DNA from: Streptomyces tagetis
Lineage (GTDB): Bacteria; Actinomycetota; Actinomycetes; Streptomycetales; Streptomycetaceae
Assembly: GCF_018069565.1 (NCBI RefSeq)
Contig: NZ_JAGPNL010000004.1
Location: forward strand, 186,001-250,000
Reading direction: 5' to 3'
Length of the DNA stretch: 64,000 nucleotides
The stretch's first letter is position 1. Each line of letters starts with the position of its first letter. The position numbers were made by a program, and so were the translations under genes. A model generated the notes under the pieces. It was not told where the DNA came from. It was given only the letters and a program-made list of their open reading frames with translations, and did no database searches. Below are positions 62,698 through 64,000 of the stretch, piece after piece.

Positions 62698-63138
62698 ATG
62701 CTGACCCGAATCGACCACATCGGAATCGCCTGCCACGACCTGGACGCGACCGTCGCCTTCTACCGTGCCACCTACGGCTTCGAGGTGTTCCACACGGAGG
62801 TCAACGAGGAACAGGGCGTGCGCGAGGCCATGCTCAAGATCAACGATACGTCGGACGGCGGTTCGACCTACCTCCAGCTCCTCGAACCGGTCCGCGAGGA
62901 CTCCACCGTGGCGAAGTGGCTCGCCAAGAACGGCGAGGGCGTCCACCACATCGCCTTCGGTACGGGGGATGTGGACGCCGACGCGGCGGACATCCGGGAA
63001 CGCGGGGTACGCGTTCTGTACGACGAGCCCCGGCGGGGTTCCATGGGGTCGCGGATCACCTTCCTGCACCCCAAGGACTGCCATGGCGTACTGACAGAAC
63101 TGGTCACTTCGGCGGCCGTTGAGTCACCTGAGCACTGA
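62698..63138 (+). CDS. mce: Methylmalonyl-CoA epimerase
   Basis: This 146-residue vicinal-oxygen-chelate enzyme interconverts (2R)- and (2S)-methylmalonyl-CoA. IDHIGIA gives the metal-binding His7, with LQLLEP, GVHHIAF and HGVLTELV completing the pattern of metal ligands and base. It is divergent from the thiolase across 149 bp. It corresponds to SCO5398 next to scy. Confidence 0.95.
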   Translation: MLTRIDHIGIACHDLDATVAFYRATYGFEVFHTEVNEEQGVREAMLKINDTSDGGSTYLQLLEPVREDSTVAKWLAKNGEGVHHIAFGTGDVDADAADIRERGVRVLYDEPRRGSMGSRITFLHPKDCHGVLTELVTSAAVESPEH

Positions 63139-63370
63139 CCTCCGTACATAAGGGCCGGTAGGGTTGGGTGCGGTCGCCGCTCAGTCCGGGGTGACCCGGT
63201 CCTGTCGTCGTCGGCGCCGGGACCGCCGGGGTCGTGTTTCGGGGGGCGGGCGACGGGGCGGCAGCCCATGCTCCGCCGTTGATCTGACACCATTCCCGGG
63301 GGCACCGTCGGGTGGGCGGACGGGGCTCGTTCGGAGTTGTTTGCGACCAGGGGACGGATGGGACCGCGCA

Positions 63371-64000
63371 GTGCGGGGCTACGAGAGCCAGGAGCGAGAG
63401 CCGGCGGCTGACGTCGACCACCTCTCTCGGTTCGAGGCCGAGATGAAGCGGCTGAAGACCGACCGGGAAAAGGCGATCCAGCACGCCGAGGACCTCGGCT
63501 ACCAGGTCGAGGTGCTGCGCGCCAAGCTGCACGAGGCGCGGCGCACCATCATGTCCCGGCCCGCCTTCGACGGCGGCGATCTCGGGTACCAGGCCGAGCA
63601 GTTGATGCGCAACGCGCAGATGCAGGCCGACCAGTTGCGCGCCGACGCCGAGCGGGAGCTGAGCCAGGCGCGGGCGCAGACGCAGCGCATCCTCCAGGAG
63701 CACGCCGAGCAGGCCGCGCGGCTCCAGGCCGAACTGCACCAGGAGGCGGTGACCCGGCGCCAGCAGCTCGACCAGGAGCTGGCCGAGCGCCGGCAGACCG
63801 TCGAGTCGCACGTCAACGAGAACGTGGCCTGGGCCGAGCAGTTGCGCGCCCGCACCGAGCAGCAGGCCCGGCGGCTCCTGGACGAGTCCCGCGCCGAGGC
63901 CGAGCAGGCCATGGCCGCCGCCCGCGCGGAGGCCGAGCGGCTGACCGCCGAGGCCCGCCGCCGGCTCCAGAGCGACGCGGAGAGCGCCCGCGCCGAGGCC
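63371..64000 (+). CDS. scy: Polarity protein Scy (5' part)
   Basis: The frame from GTG 63371 is open to the window end (210 codons) and reads RGYESQEREPAADVDHLSRF followed by an almost uninterrupted coiled coil rich in Ala, Glu, Gln and Arg with many heptad repeats. This is the start of the long Scy protein (about 1300 residues in S. coelicolor, SCO5397), which with DivIVA and FilP organises tip growth and branching. There is no clear ribosome site. The gene follows mce by 232 bp, as in S. coelicolor. Confidence 0.9.
   Translation, partial: MRGYESQEREPAADVDHLSRFEAEMKRLKTDREKAIQHAEDLGYQVEVLRAKLHEARRTIMSRPAFDGGDLGYQAEQLMRNAQMQADQLRADAERELSQARAQTQRILQEHAEQAARLQAELHQEAVTRRQQLDQELAERRQTVESHVNENVAWAEQLRARTEQQARRLLDESRAEAEQAMAAARAEAERLTAEARRRLQSDAESARAEA

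Overview
The window is high-GC DNA with GTG/TTG starts, ATGA/GTGA stop-start overlaps and gene families typical of Streptomyces. Gene content and order from about 17 kb to the right end (M4 protease, glgP-treS-mak, HelR-like helicase, pfkA, pta-ackA, pyk, icmA, meaB, thiolase, mce, scy) match, from memory, the Streptomyces coelicolor core-chromosome stretch around SCO5397-SCO5447. No tRNA, rRNA, CRISPR array or intact insertion sequence was seen.

Layout. 1-5.9 kb: four overlapping ABC exporter half-transporter genes, probably two heterodimers; the second pair (2336-5895) has complementary loss of ATP-site motifs. 6.1-16.9 kb: an accessory island with a lincosamide/aminoglycoside nucleotidyltransferase-like gene, an eight-gene leftward cluster (class III aminotransferase, TylF-like methyltransferase, NTP_transf_5 nucleotidyltransferase, kinase-fold protein, HPr-kinase-like protein, Gfo/Idh/MocA oxidoreductase, RfaE-like nucleotidyltransferase, NUDIX hydrolase), a divergent TPR regulator behind a 9-bp iteron operator, and a decayed serine recombinase at the right edge. 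I do not recognise the cluster; it looks like a pathway that activates and transfers a small amino- or sugar-like moiety, and it is the best candidate here for something undescribed.

17.3-25 kb: secreted M4 protease, M56-like membrane peptidase, DHA2-type MFS exporter with TetR regulator and a clear operator, then an FMN/2Fe-2S reductase next to a ferredoxin-MBL fusion. 25-31.7 kb: glycogen/trehalose genes glgP, treS and mak, but glgE survives only as a C-terminal fragment and glgB is absent. 31.9-38.4 kb: HelR/HelD-like helicase, a likely small RNA (consensus promoter plus terminator), and a dicarboxylate transporter divergent from a CitA/CitB-type two-component system.

38.4-45 kb: a 31-bp tandem repeat array, then pfkA and pta-ackA-pyk (glycolysis, acetate overflow). 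45-49.4 kb: a DUF6230/DUF6114/acidic-protein envelope operon and a thioredoxin-TPR protein. 49.6-57.2 kb: TetR, isobutyryl-CoA mutase large subunit (Phe80/Gln198 assign the substrate), small membrane and regulatory genes, three AIM24 paralogs and a MarR regulator. 57.2-60.2 kb: a two-component system whose sensor has an Asp-rich external segment, facing a PepSY protein with an Asp-rich tail. 60.3-64 kb: meaB, a thiolase, methylmalonyl-CoA epimerase and the 5' end of the polarity protein gene scy. Several single genes appear to be leaderless: a TAnnnT hexamer lies 6-8 nt before the start codon with no Shine-Dalgarno sequence.
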